A stretch of 64,000 nucleotides of DNA from an uncultured Lachnospiraceae bacterium (GCA_947631685.1 CANRMI010000010.1:1-64000); one strand, 5' to 3'; shown: positions 1 to 7,172, counted from the stretch's first letter. Numbers and translations are program-made. The notes: generated from the letters alone by a model not told the origin.

Positions 1-17
1 ATAGGAGGCCTTTTATT

Positions 18-104
18 ATGGCAAGAGAAAAGAAACCCGTACACAAAGTACAAATGACCGAAGGAAAGCGCAACATCGTACCGAAATGTGATGTTTATAT
101 ATAA
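18..104 (+). pseudogene. IS256-type transposase, N-terminal fragment
   Basis: A good ribosome site (AGGAGG at 3-8) leads to an ATG followed by about 20 codons reading MAREKKPVHKVQMTEGKRNI, which I recognise as the N-terminus of IS256-family (Mutator-type) transposases common in gut Clostridia. The reading then leaves the family sequence and stops after 28 residues, whereas an intact transposase is about 400 residues. No catalytic DDE region follows. I infer the 5' end of a broken insertion sequence; the break is where family similarity ends, near position 78. The recognition is from memory of the family N-terminus and needs a database match. Confidence 0.55.
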
Positions 105-109
105 TACAA

Positions 110-141
110 GGGCTGGAAGCTCATCAGGGAGCCTTCAGCCC
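110..141 (-). terminator. hairpin downstream of methyltransferase remnant
   Basis: The arms 110-122 and 129-141 pair with a small internal mismatch around a 6-nt loop. On the minus strand the hairpin lies 26 bp past the stop codon of the methyltransferase remnant and is followed by TTGTATT rather than a clean T run, so it is a weak intrinsic terminator candidate. Confidence 0.35.
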
Positions 142-166
142 AACCATTATCATAGAAGATCAGTAT

Positions 167-765
167 TTACAGACTTTTATTCACACACTCTTTCCTGCAA
201 ATATATCGGCAACCCTTTTTCTTATATTGCAGATACTCATTTCCAAAAGCAACAAGCAGAAACTCTTCCTCCACATTGACAATCTGCAAATGGTACATGA
301 TAACGGCAAAAGCGGTCAGAATGCACAAAGTCCAATTAAAAAACATGAATAATATACCAATATACAAAAGGTCAAATCCCAAAAAAGCGGGATTACGGCT
401 AATTTGATAAATACCATTTGTTACAAGCTCCGTTTTATCGGTTTTGGAAACTCCCGCCCGCCAGCTATCACGCATAGTCTGTACTGCGACAATAAATATA
501 ATAGTTCCCGCAACGCTCATTACAGCACCTATAACCCTAACAGCGAAAGGACTGTGGCTTGTACCACTGAAAATACTGATAAGATCCGCTGCAAAAACAA
601 GGATAGCAGCAACTTTCATTGTAACTTCCACAAATTTCACAAAACCGACTTTGCCCTTTCCAATTTGGTTTGTCTGTATCCCCTGCTTTTTTTGACGAAG
701 CATTTTTACAAAATAGCAGCCATAGAAAGAATTAAAGCTGTTATGGAAATCATCTTAAATCCCAT
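167..765 (-). pseudogene. ICMT/PEMT-like methyltransferase, frameshifted
   Basis: The main frame (167-703, 178 residues) encodes a small integral membrane methyltransferase of the isoprenylcysteine carboxyl methyltransferase / PEMT superfamily. It has several hydrophobic segments and the typical C-terminal stretch SRNP.FLGF ... VEEEFLL..FG.EY..Y...RY. The first ATG of this frame has no ribosome site. The ATG at 765 has GAGAGGAG just upstream and encodes MGFKMISITALIL, which then runs out of frame; restoring one T in the T run at 726-728 joins it to FYGCYFVKMLRQ and the rest. I infer a one-base deletion near the N-terminus. The gene is clearly more AT-rich than the rest of the window, which suggests transfer. 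Sequencing error cannot be excluded. Confidence 0.7.
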
Positions 766-798
766 TTTATTTGCTCCTCTCAAATTTCAACTTATTTC

Positions 799-826
799 GT
801 TGATATTATAATAATACCATATCAAC
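799..826 (-). promoter_or_regulatory. inverted repeat with -10 box, operator-like
   Basis: GTTGATAT at 799-806 and ATATCAAC at 819-826 form a perfect 8-bp inverted repeat with a 12-bp spacer. The spacer side carries TATAAT on the minus strand (805-810), so the palindrome brackets the probable -10 box of the methyltransferase remnant. No convincing -35 was found. A repressor operator is inferred. Confidence 0.45.
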
Positions 827-969
827 AAACGATTGCACAATTAACTATCAAATATGGCATAAGCCTCGTTGAGAAACACACACTCATCATTTACCATTGA
901 AAAAACACCCAAAATCCGGGCACACGATATAAAATCCTCCTTTCGGTACTATCTATTCGTAAAATCTGC

Positions 970-1004
970 ATTTTGCGCATAGTTGTCCCGGTACGCTTCG
1001 CTTT
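970..1004 (+). repeat. 35-bp direct repeat, copy 1
   Basis: Identical over 35 bases to 2261-2295; the core reads TTTTGCGCATAGTTGTCCCG followed by GTACGCTTCGC. A partial third copy (TTTTGCTCATAGTTG) is at 1981-1995 and an inverted piece (GGACAACTATGCG) at 1944-1956. Confidence 0.9.
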
Positions 1005-1141
1005 TGTTTTTATCGACTCATGAACACAGGCGCCCGGTCGGTGTCTGTATGCGTATGGCAGGGATACGGCTGGATTTTTGTATGCGGGGCTCATGCTTTG
1101 GGTTTATCCTTTGTGGCTCTGGCTTGGGCTTGGGTTTACAG

Positions 1142-1292
1142 GGGCATAAAAAGCCCTTGACTGCATGTACCGAAAATCTGTGCGCTTGGCCGTTTAAGGG
1201 GCCATGCCCCCGCTGTGCGGTGTACGGCCCCTGCCGGGACAGGCTCGCACAGATTTACCTACAGTCAAGGGAAACTCCGTCTTTTTATGCCC
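1142..1292. repeat. 151-bp nested inverted repeat
   Basis: Three successive perfect arms pair in order: 1142-1153 with 1281-1292 (12 bp), 1154-1163 with 1262-1271 (10 bp) and 1174-1184 with 1246-1256 (11 bp). An inner 6-bp pair follows at 1188-1193 with 1224-1229. The arms are separated by small asymmetric loops. Such a long ordered stem suggests selection on DNA cruciform or RNA structure. I do not recognise a named RNA family. Confidence 0.8.
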
Positions 1293-1438
1293 GTGGGGTT
1301 TTATCCATGGGTTCATGCCTATGCTTGGGGTTCTGGCTGTGGGGCCCCGTGGACAGGTTAAATAGTTGGGCGGGGTGCGCTCCGCTTGCCACCCCACCCA
1401 GGCGTTACCTCTCCTGCGCACCTACAAGACAAGTGTAT

Positions 1439-1537
1439 CACATCAGTCAATACCAAAAGCACAACCACAGGCCACAGGCTGTCCATAGCCTTATGCGGGT
1501 TGTGCTTTTCCTGCGGCAGGGGTATTGACTTGATGTG
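1439..1537. repeat. 99-bp nested inverted repeat with side hairpin
   Basis: Perfect arms pair in order: 1439-1445 with 1531-1537 (7 bp), 1446-1454 with 1521-1529 (9 bp) and 1455-1466 with 1498-1509 (12 bp). The only sizeable interruption on the right arm is 1510-1520, itself a CCTG/CAGG mini-hairpin. The structure ends 44 bp before the small gene at 1582, so it could be a leader RNA or a single-strand DNA signal such as a plasmid-type origin. Confidence 0.8.
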
Positions 1538-1581
1538 GCGGCCGGGAGAAAAAGTGCGCAGGCACAGAAAGCGAGGAACAC

Positions 1582-1794
1582 ATGATGATGACAACGAACG
1601 AGAGGGAATTTTCGGACTGGTGCAAGGACTGGACGGACGAAAAACTGCTGGAGCAGATACTCCTGCTGGAACACTTGACGGATGACTGGTACTTCGTAGA
1701 AAGTGTCTTTTGTGATGACGGCAATACCCTGCTGGACGTTCTCAAGACCGAATGCGTCAGGCGCTTTGCCGAGCAGGCAGGGAAAAAGGGCTGA
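1582..1794 (+). CDS. small acidic protein of mobile-element remnant
   Basis: A 70-residue protein with GAGG five bases before the ATG and an intrinsic terminator right after the stop, so it is a complete transcription unit. It is acidic in its first two-thirds (EREFSDWCKDWTDEKLLEQI) and has a basic C-terminal end; no membrane segment or known domain is visible. It resembles the short unannotated proteins carried by Firmicutes conjugative elements, but that is an impression rather than an identification. Alternative starts at 1585 and 1588 are in frame. It sits alone among inverted repeats, with no relaxase or recombinase beside it. Function unknown. Confidence 0.55.
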   Translation: MMMTTNEREFSDWCKDWTDEKLLEQILLLEHLTDDWYFVESVFCDDGNTLLDVLKTECVRRFAEQAGKKG

Positions 1795-1808
1795 AATGCC
1801 CTTTTTTT
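1784..1808 (+). terminator. intrinsic terminator of small gene
   Basis: The stem AAAAGGGC / GCCCTTTT, with a 6-nt loop, begins just before the stop codon of the small gene and ends in a run of seven T. Confidence 0.8.
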
Positions 1809-1849
1809 GCGCTCTTCCGCTCTTTTTGAAACTTTACGTTTAAGTTTTT

Positions 1850-1905
1850 ATGACCAATGACCAATGACCACTAGGGAGAGAGTCGTAGTGTACTCTCCCT
1901 AGTGG
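1850..1905. repeat. tandem 7-mers plus 13-bp inverted repeat, oriT-like
   Basis: ATGACCA occurs three times in perfect tandem at 1850-1870. The last copy runs into CCACTAGGGAGAG (1868-1880), which pairs perfectly over 13 bp with 1893-1905 around a 12-nt loop. Iterons beside a perfect inverted repeat are the usual layout of a relaxase-recognised transfer origin or a replication-initiator site. With no relaxase gene in the window this remains a candidate. Confidence 0.5.
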
Positions 1906-1990
1906 GGGCAGACTGAAAGCTATAGGTCTTGGGATAATTGATTGGACAACTATGCGGGGCGCAAGCGCGCAAAATGCCTGTTTTGCTCAT

Positions 1991-2038
1991 AGTTGACAAG
2001 CGGGCTACGGCGGAATGAATCCGCCTGCGCCGTCAACT
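1991..2038. repeat. nested hairpin
   Basis: AGTTGAC at 1991-1997 pairs with GTCAACT at 2032-2038. Inside it GGCGGA (2009-2014) pairs with TCCGCC (2020-2025) around a 5-nt loop. It overlaps the partial copy of the 35-bp repeat. Confidence 0.6.
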
Positions 2039-2260
2039 CTCCGCTCCTGCCCTTTAGGCTCATTCCCTGCCATGGGGCTGTCTGGTGATGACCGGCCTGT
2101 CTGCGATAGGCCTTAAAGGCCTCTATGGGCTCCTACGGGCTCATTTCGGCCTTTGCCGGGAACAGACAAGCCTTGACGGGCTGGAATGACCTTTCAGGGC
2201 GAGCTACGGGCTTGCGGAACGTCCCCCGGAAGTTTCCTCGGCCATGCGCAAAACCTGTTA

Positions 2261-2295
2261 ATTTTGCGCATAGTTGTCCCGGTACGCTTCGCTTT
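2261..2295 (+). repeat. 35-bp direct repeat, copy 2
   Basis: Perfect copy of 970-1004, 1291 bp apart start to start. It ends 11 bp before the stop codon of the blaI-like gene on the minus strand, so it marks the right edge of the accessory segment. Confidence 0.9.
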
Positions 2296-2306
2296 GATTT
2301 TTCAAC

Positions 2307-2684
2307 TCAATTTTTATGTCTAGTCTGATCCAGAATTGCATAGAGTTCCTCGATTTCCTGGTCGGAAAGCGTCTGTTTCTGTGTCATGGCACTGACCATG
2401 AGGCTGACGCTGCCTTTATATACACGGTTTAAGAAGTTTTCCGTTTCCTTTTTGACTGCGGCGTCCCTGTCAATGCATGGAAAATACATGCGCAGTTTCT
2501 GGGTGTCCTCAAAACGGATCAGTTTTTTATCGCTCATGCGCTTCAGCATGGTCAAAGTGGTGCTTTTGGACCAGCCGATGCGGTTTTGCAGCGTATCCAC
2601 GATTTCTCTGCCGGATTGGGGAAATCTGTCCCACAGGCATTCCATAACGTGCCATTCTCCGTTGGTTAAATTCATTTCAGACAT
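2307..2684 (-). CDS. BlaI/MecI-family repressor
   Basis: A 125-residue winged-helix repressor of the BlaI/MecI/CopY (penicillinase repressor) family: N-terminal NLTNGEWHVMECLWDRFPQS, then recognition-helix residues around GWSKSTTLTMLKRM, then a C-terminal dimerisation part. It lies downstream of the M56 sensor gene with a 55-bp gap, so here the order is sensor then repressor, the reverse of the classical blaI-blaR1 order and of the second module in this window. The family represses its own operon from palindromic operators and is inactivated after sensor-triggered proteolysis. A matching operator pair lies at 4719-4771. Confidence 0.88.
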   Translation of the reverse strand: MSEMNLTNGEWHVMECLWDRFPQSGREIVDTLQNRIGWSKSTTLTMLKRMSDKKLIRFEDTQKLRMYFPCIDRDAAVKKETENFLNRVYKGSVSLMVSAMTQKQTLSDQEIEELYAILDQTRHKN

Positions 2685-2739
2685 ATTGTTATTCCCTCTT
2701 TCATTTTATTTCCAGTCCTCTTATCCGCTCGTTATCATA

Positions 2740-4692
2740 TTACCAAGTGGATGACAATGCTTTCAGAAATGCTATAATATTGACAAGTTCCGGTAAGGCA
2801 TCCAGCAGAGTTTCTTCGGATTCAACGCTGCGAAGCTGTTCAGTCCAGTGCCAGATGGCGAAAGTGTCCGGTACCTGTTGCACATCTTCCAGGCAGGTGG
2901 TAAAATTGACCGGGCCGCTTTCCAGAAAACAGCATTGACTGGTATCCATGAGCAAAACCGCCTGGTCCAGATAGTTTTTTAACTCCATGGTGTAGTTCGC
3001 GGCATCGTCGGCAGGGATGGGCTGGTTCATATCAAAGGACAGTTCTCCGGAAGCGGCGTTTATTTTCTGCCAATCTTCTGTATAGGTAAAAATTTCATAG
3101 GAAAAGCTGCCGTAACCCTGCCCAATATACGGATTATTGCATATGAGAAGGCCTCTTAAGGACGCATCATCTGAAGATGTCTCTAAACCCAGCTCCAGAC
3201 TGTCGGGAACCTGAAGATTCATCAGACTATACTGGCTGTTTCCCATGTGGGCCTGGGCCAGTTCAAAGGTTTCGATGACCGCGTCTTCCGCAAGAGGAGT
3301 GCCGGGACGGAAAGCATCCGTGACAGGGCTCTCATCTCCCATTGCCCGGGAGCCGTCATAGAGCATGATCTGATAATAACCGTAATGGTTCTCTTCCACC
3401 GCTGTTCTTAATGCCTGTTCTATAGGCTCGGAAAGCGCTCCCACATTTTCGTCCACGCTGCTGATCCGCAGAACGTCCAAAACGCCGTCTCCGTTCATAT
3501 CCGCCAGATAATCGTTGATAAAAAGGGTATACTCGTCCAGCCAAAACTCTATTTCCACAGGCTCCTTTTCCTCTTCTGTTTCCCTGACTACATAAGAATC
3601 CTCCGTTTTATCCCGCACCGGGGAAGGAAAAGGCTGGGAAGTATCAGGCTTCTCCCCACAGCCGGTAAAGGTAAACAAAAATGCGCCCGTACATAAAGCG
3701 GCAGCCAGAATACCGGAAAATAAAAGTCCTCCGGGCCTTTTTGAGATACGGCGGATCCGTTCTTCTAACTGCCTTTTACCGCTGCGTGCAGTGTGCAGGC
3801 TGGCAGTGTAGGGAAACAGCATATGCGTATTCCTGCCCGCGGAAAGCAGGATCAGTACTCTCCCGTACGCTTCCCTCTTTGCTGCGTCAAAGGAACAGAT
3901 CACGCTTTCGTCGCAGGCCAGTTCAGCGTCCTGTCTGCTTAGGTGTACCGCTGCCCAGACAAGGGGATTGTACCAGTGCAGGATCAGACACAGGCTCCGG
4001 AAAAAGGCCCAGATATGGTCTTTGTGCAGATAGTGGGTATATTCGTGCTTTAAAATATAAGGCAGGTTTTCTTTGTTTTCGGCATCCTCTTTTCTCAGGT
4101 ATATGGCCGGATGAAACAGCCCAAACATGCAGGGAGCCGGTACAACATCAGAAAAATACACCGGAGGCAGCTTCCCTGTCTGCAGCTCTTTCGCAGGCAC
4201 GCGGGATTTTTTAAGCTTACGATAAAAATGCAGATTGGAACCTGATACAATACCACAGACGATTATCATACCGGCGCCCCAGAGGATGATACCGGCGTTC
4301 CGGATGATTCCCTCCATCTCCTCTACCCGCAAAAAAAGATTTTCATAAGAAAGGTCTGTGCCGGTTTCAGGCTGCTGCTCCTGTGCCTGCCACTGCCCTG
4401 CCTGCCCTGTAAAAACGGAGGGCGCAGGCGCTGCATTGACATTCTCATGGGATTGTTGAGGTATCTGGGTGACAAGTTCTTCGGTGATCCATGCCCTTTC
4501 CCTGACAGAGAAAAACTGCAAAAGGCTGAACGGCGTGTCAAAAAGAGAAAACGGAATGAAAAGCCGGAGCATTACCAAAAGCCAGATGGCGTACCGTACC
4601 CTGGCTGACAGGATATTCTTAAAAAGCTGCCGGATCACCAATACGATCAAGATCAAAACACAGGAACTGCCAATCCATTCATACAGTCTCAT
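2740..4692 (-). CDS. M56 (BlaR1/MecR1-like) metalloprotease sensor
   Basis: A 650-residue membrane protein. It has N-terminal membrane segments near residues 8-28 and 34-52, another near 133-150, a cytoplasmic zinc-protease core with HEYTH at 216-220 and the downstream Glu in DAELACDE (about 257), and a last membrane segment near 322-343. In BlaR1/MecR1 such a protease transmits an external signal that leads to loss of the BlaI repressor. The external C-terminal part is not a penicillin-binding domain: it follows a GCGEK stretch and contains DMNGDGVLD (398-406), an FG-GAP/VCBS-like calcium-binding motif, so the ligand is unlikely to be a beta-lactam. The ATG has GGAGGGGAG upstream. Co-transcribed with the repressor gene at 2307-2684. 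Confidence 0.85.
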   Translation of the reverse strand: MRLYEWIGSSCVLILIVLVIRQLFKNILSARVRYAIWLLVMLRLFIPFSLFDTPFSLLQFFSVRERAWITEELVTQIPQQSHENVNAAPAPSVFTGQAGQWQAQEQQPETGTDLSYENLFLRVEEMEGIIRNAGIILWGAGMIIVCGIVSGSNLHFYRKLKKSRVPAKELQTGKLPPVYFSDVVPAPCMFGLFHPAIYLRKEDAENKENLPYILKHEYTHYLHKDHIWAFFRSLCLILHWYNPLVWAAVHLSRQDAELACDESVICSFDAAKREAYGRVLILLSAGRNTHMLFPYTASLHTARSGKRQLEERIRRISKRPGGLLFSGILAAALCTGAFLFTFTGCGEKPDTSQPFPSPVRDKTEDSYVVRETEEEKEPVEIEFWLDEYTLFINDYLADMNGDGVLDVLRISSVDENVGALSEPIEQALRTAVEENHYGYYQIMLYDGSRAMGDESPVTDAFRPGTPLAEDAVIETFELAQAHMGNSQYSLMNLQVPDSLELGLETSSDDASLRGLLICNNPYIGQGYGSFSYEIFTYTEDWQKINAASGELSFDMNQPIPADDAANYTMELKNYLDQAVLLMDTSQCCFLESGPVNFTTCLEDVQQVPDTFAIWHWTEQLRSVESEETLLDALPELVNIIAFLKALSSTW

Positions 4693-4718
4693 AGACTTCT
4701 CCCCTCCAAAACGCTAAA

Positions 4719-4771
4719 ATGGTTTACATTGTAGACTCATTATAACATGGGCAGTCTACAATGTAAACCAT
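4719..4771 (-). promoter_or_regulatory. promoter between paired BlaI-type operators
   Basis: Two 19-bp arms, 4719-4737 and 4753-4771, are perfect inverted copies. Each is itself a near-palindrome of the form GTYTACA-W-TGTARAC, matching the TACA/TGTA core of BlaI/MecI/CopY operators. A minus-strand promoter fits exactly: -35 TTTACA (4762-4767) inside the upstream operator, 17-bp spacer, -10 TATAAT (4739-4744) between the operators. Repressor bound at both would block polymerase and the start site. Confidence 0.85.
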
Positions 4772-4796
4772 AAATTTGAAAATATGACAAAAAGCG

Positions 4797-6737
4797 TTAT
4801 ACTACCAGAAAAGAAGCTTCTATGGTCCAAGTATTTTCCGGTGAAAGCCGCCACTCATAGATCAGATAGCCGAAACGATCAGAATGTCCTAAAAGGCCGG
4901 CTACATACTGTTTGGTTATCATAACGGGAGAACCGGCGTCATAATAAAAACTGAGTCCGCTCAGGGCATCCACTCTTCCTAAGGCACTCTCGTTTCCCTG
5001 GCGGGCATTGAGCGTATCGAGGGTTTCTTCTTCCGGAATGCCATGGATGGAATTGATAAGCAGCATTTCCTCCTGAGAAAAGCTTCCCAGGCCGCTGTCG
5101 GTACTGCCGTCTTTGGTCAGATACATCTTGCTGCCGTCCCACAAAAATTCCATTGGAAAGCCCTCCGAAAAGCTGTAGGAATCCGGCAGGGAAAGGGGAA
5201 TCCAGCCCTGGGAAGTATGGGTATAAAGGAGCAGTCCATACCCGCCGTCCCCGCCGTTATAGCCCAGATCCGCCAGGGCGGCCAGCTCTTTTTCTCCGTC
5301 TCCGTTCAGATCTCCGCAGGCCAATGTCATAGAAAGGAAACCACTGATGGGACAGTCGTCCGTTCCTTTGAGCACCAGGCGATCTCCGCTGCCAAAGGAA
5401 ATGGTGATGGAATCCTCCCGACTATCGATCTGTTCCTCCAATCCGTCCTCCTCTATATCCAGCCCTGACAGCTCTTCCGGGTTCCTGCTGTATATCACAA
5501 TATGTTCCGAAGATACAGGATCGGTTATATCATACGAAGAGGCGTCAGGGAGTTGAAAGGCAGTTTCCAGCCAGGAGGAATTCCGCGCGCACGTAACTTC
5601 CCATTCTTTTTTTAGGGCGTCTGTCTGGGCAGCCAGCTGGGCAGCCGCTTCAGGCCCGTTTGATACGGAATCACCGACCAGCGTATAATCGCTATGCTGT
5701 GCTATGTCCGGAGTATGCTGCGCTGTGGCCGGTTCCGCATTGCTGCTTTCGGGGGTATCTTTGCCGTTGGGAGTGGACAACAGGAAACAAACAGCCAGAA
5801 CCAGGACCAGGACCGGCAGTATGCTGCCAAGCAGGAGGGCTCTTTTGCGATAGGAAAGGATATTGTGTATTCTTTCTTTGGCGCTGCCTCCCTTAAAAAA
5901 CAGAGGAGAAAGGTTCTGAGGCTTTTTCTGTGCCATGGAAAGCAGGGCCTGTGAATAGGTTTTCTTGCAGGTCAGGCTGTCTCCCTCCATATGGCCCAGA
6001 ACGTACTCGTCGCAGGACATTTCCATATCCCGGCAGAAGCAGAAAAATCCTGCCCATACAAGGGGATTGAACCAGTGCAGGCAGAGGATCAGGTATGCTG
6101 CCGATTTCCAGAGGAAATCCCGTCTGCGTATATGCGCCAGTTCATGCAGGACGATCAGATTTTTGCATTCCCCGGGCAAATGGGCCGGCAGATAGATACA
6201 GGGCCGGATCCATCCAAGCGTAAATGCCTGGGAAAGCCTGTCCGACTCATAGATGCGGAAATATCCGTCATAAGAAGCCCTTTGAAGCTTCTCCCGCTTT
6301 AAGTTTTTTACAAAGAAGCCATAAGAAAAAATACCATAGCAGATCAGGAGTACCAGGCCGATAAGCCAGACGCAGCCGGCCAGTTCCATCAGGGAAAAGG
6401 GCGCTCCGGTTACCGGAGCCGCAGCGTTGTTACCGGTAAATACTGCTCCCTCCTGCATGGCAGTTACGCCATCCGGAACAGGCTGGGTATACAAAACGGT
6501 ATTCTCCCAGATCTTCGTATTTTGTATGCGTTCCAGTCTTATGGGGAGCAGGCTGAATACTCCCGGAAAAGAAAAGGAAAACAAAAGCCTGATTCCCGCC
6601 GCTGCCCAAAGACAGTAAGAAAATTTCTTGGGAAAGCCCTTTAACAGCAGGCGAAACAGAAAAATAAGGCAGATACAGCAGGCACCGTATATGCTTTTTT
6701 CCAGAATATCCCCGAAAAGGGACATCAGCAAGGTCAT
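4797..6737 (-). CDS. M56 (BlaR1/MecR1-like) metalloprotease sensor, second copy
   Basis: A 646-residue paralogue of the 2740-4692 product with the same plan: membrane segments near residues 15-33, 41-58 and 120-140, zinc motif HELAH at 198-202 with Glu in RDMEMSCDE (about 239), a further membrane segment near 300-320, and a long external C-terminal part. That part holds DLNGDGEKE (476-484), again an FG-GAP/VCBS-like motif, and no Ser-x-x-Lys penicillin-binding domain. It starts at an ATG with AAGGAGGAG upstream, 18 bp after the repressor gene at 6756-7139. It probably senses a cell-surface signal and releases the partner repressor; the ligand is unknown. Confidence 0.85.
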   Translation of the reverse strand: MTLLMSLFGDILEKSIYGACCICLIFLFRLLLKGFPKKFSYCLWAAAGIRLLFSFSFPGVFSLLPIRLERIQNTKIWENTVLYTQPVPDGVTAMQEGAVFTGNNAAAPVTGAPFSLMELAGCVWLIGLVLLICYGIFSYGFFVKNLKREKLQRASYDGYFRIYESDRLSQAFTLGWIRPCIYLPAHLPGECKNLIVLHELAHIRRRDFLWKSAAYLILCLHWFNPLVWAGFFCFCRDMEMSCDEYVLGHMEGDSLTCKKTYSQALLSMAQKKPQNLSPLFFKGGSAKERIHNILSYRKRALLLGSILPVLVLVLAVCFLLSTPNGKDTPESSNAEPATAQHTPDIAQHSDYTLVGDSVSNGPEAAAQLAAQTDALKKEWEVTCARNSSWLETAFQLPDASSYDITDPVSSEHIVIYSRNPEELSGLDIEEDGLEEQIDSREDSITISFGSGDRLVLKGTDDCPISGFLSMTLACGDLNGDGEKELAALADLGYNGGDGGYGLLLYTHTSQGWIPLSLPDSYSFSEGFPMEFLWDGSKMYLTKDGSTDSGLGSFSQEEMLLINSIHGIPEEETLDTLNARQGNESALGRVDALSGLSFYYDAGSPVMITKQYVAGLLGHSDRFGYLIYEWRLSPENTWTIEASFLVV

Positions 6738-6755
6738 AGGTTCTCCTCCTTCCTT

Positions 6756-7139
6756 TTATTTCTTATGTTCCGGTTCCGTATAGGAATCGATATAGGCTTT
6801 CAGTTCTTCCGCTTCTCCTGCGCTCAGCTTTCTGCCGTCAAAAAAAGCGGTCAAAAACAAAGGCAGGGAACCGGAGAAACTGTCTTCCACATATTGCCTG
6901 CTCTGGGCCGCCAGAAATTCCTCCTTGGAAAGAAGGGATGTGACGATAGTATTTTTGTTTTGGAAAATACCTCTGTCACAGAGCTTTTTCAGTACGGTAT
7001 AGGTGGTGGATTTTTTCCAGTTCAGCTCCTGCTCGCACAACTTTACTAACTGGGGAGAAAAAATAGGTTCATGCTTCCAGATAATATCCGCAAATTTTGT
7101 CTCCACCTCCGCCAAGTAATATTTTTCTGCTTTCTTCAT
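6756..7139 (-). CDS. BlaI/MecI-family repressor, second copy
   Basis: A 127-residue winged-helix protein of the BlaI/MecI family with the recognition region LNWKKSTTYTVLKKLCDRGI and a C-terminal helix pair. It is the first gene of the repressor-sensor operon, as in classical blaI-blaR1, with GAGAGGA before the ATG. Its own promoter lies between two palindromic operators (7173-7222) whose core TCTATTG-A-CAATAGA differs from the TACA/TGTA core of the other module. The two systems are therefore probably insulated from each other. Confidence 0.88.
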   Translation of the reverse strand: MKKAEKYYLAEVETKFADIIWKHEPIFSPQLVKLCEQELNWKKSTTYTVLKKLCDRGIFQNKNTIVTSLLSKEEFLAAQSRQYVEDSFSGSLPLFLTAFFDGRKLSAGEAEELKAYIDSYTEPEHKK

Positions 7140-7172
7140 TCCTCTCTCGTTCTCCTTTCTGAAATCAAAATA

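Larger units (their letters stand above)
887..1581. other. gene-poor stretch with nested inverted repeats
   Basis: About 700 bp with no supportable gene. It holds an orphan ribosome site near 936-943 (minus), repeat copy 1 at 970-1004, and two large nested inverted repeats listed separately (1142-1292 and 1439-1537). Long open frames here, such as 983-1528 on the plus strand, have no ribosome site, odd composition rich in Cys, Trp and Arg, and run through the inverted repeats, so I do not call them genes. Confidence 0.6.
970..2295. mobile_element. decayed mobile-element remnant between 35-bp repeats
   Basis: This stretch lies between two perfect 35-bp direct repeats and directly abuts the 3' end of the blaI-like gene at 2307. 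It holds one believable small gene (1582-1794) and otherwise dense inverted repeats. No relaxase, integrase or transposase gene is present. Just outside, at 936-943 on the minus strand, a strong orphan ribosome site (AAAGGAGG) precedes only a 12-codon reading frame starting with GTG at 925, as if the gene behind it had been deleted. I infer the leftover non-coding part of an integrative or mobilizable element. Whether the 35-bp repeats are attachment sites, a deletion scar or a recurring element motif is unknown. Confidence 0.5.
1795..2306. other. gene-free stretch with repeats and hairpins
   Basis: About 510 bp without a supportable gene. In order it holds a terminator, three tandem 7-mers joined to a 13-bp inverted repeat (1850-1905), an inverted fragment of the 35-bp repeat (1944-1956), a further partial copy (1981-1995), a nested hairpin at 1991-2038, a palindromic AGGCCTTAAAGGCCT near 2108-2122, and the second 35-bp repeat at 2261-2295. 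Confidence 0.6.

Noticed and set aside
891-1094. Minus-strand frame of 67 codons next to repeat copy 1
   Set aside because: The strong AAAGGAGG at 936-943 lies inside it and points to a different, truncated start; no family pattern.
983-1528. Long plus-strand frame of 181 codons
   Set aside because: No ribosome site, composition rich in Cys, Trp, Gly and Arg, and it crosses both large inverted repeats; better explained as structured non-coding DNA.
2307-7139. Reading the BlaI/M56 genes as a beta-lactam resistance locus
   Set aside because: Neither sensor has a penicillin-binding domain and no beta-lactamase or resistant PBP gene is adjacent.
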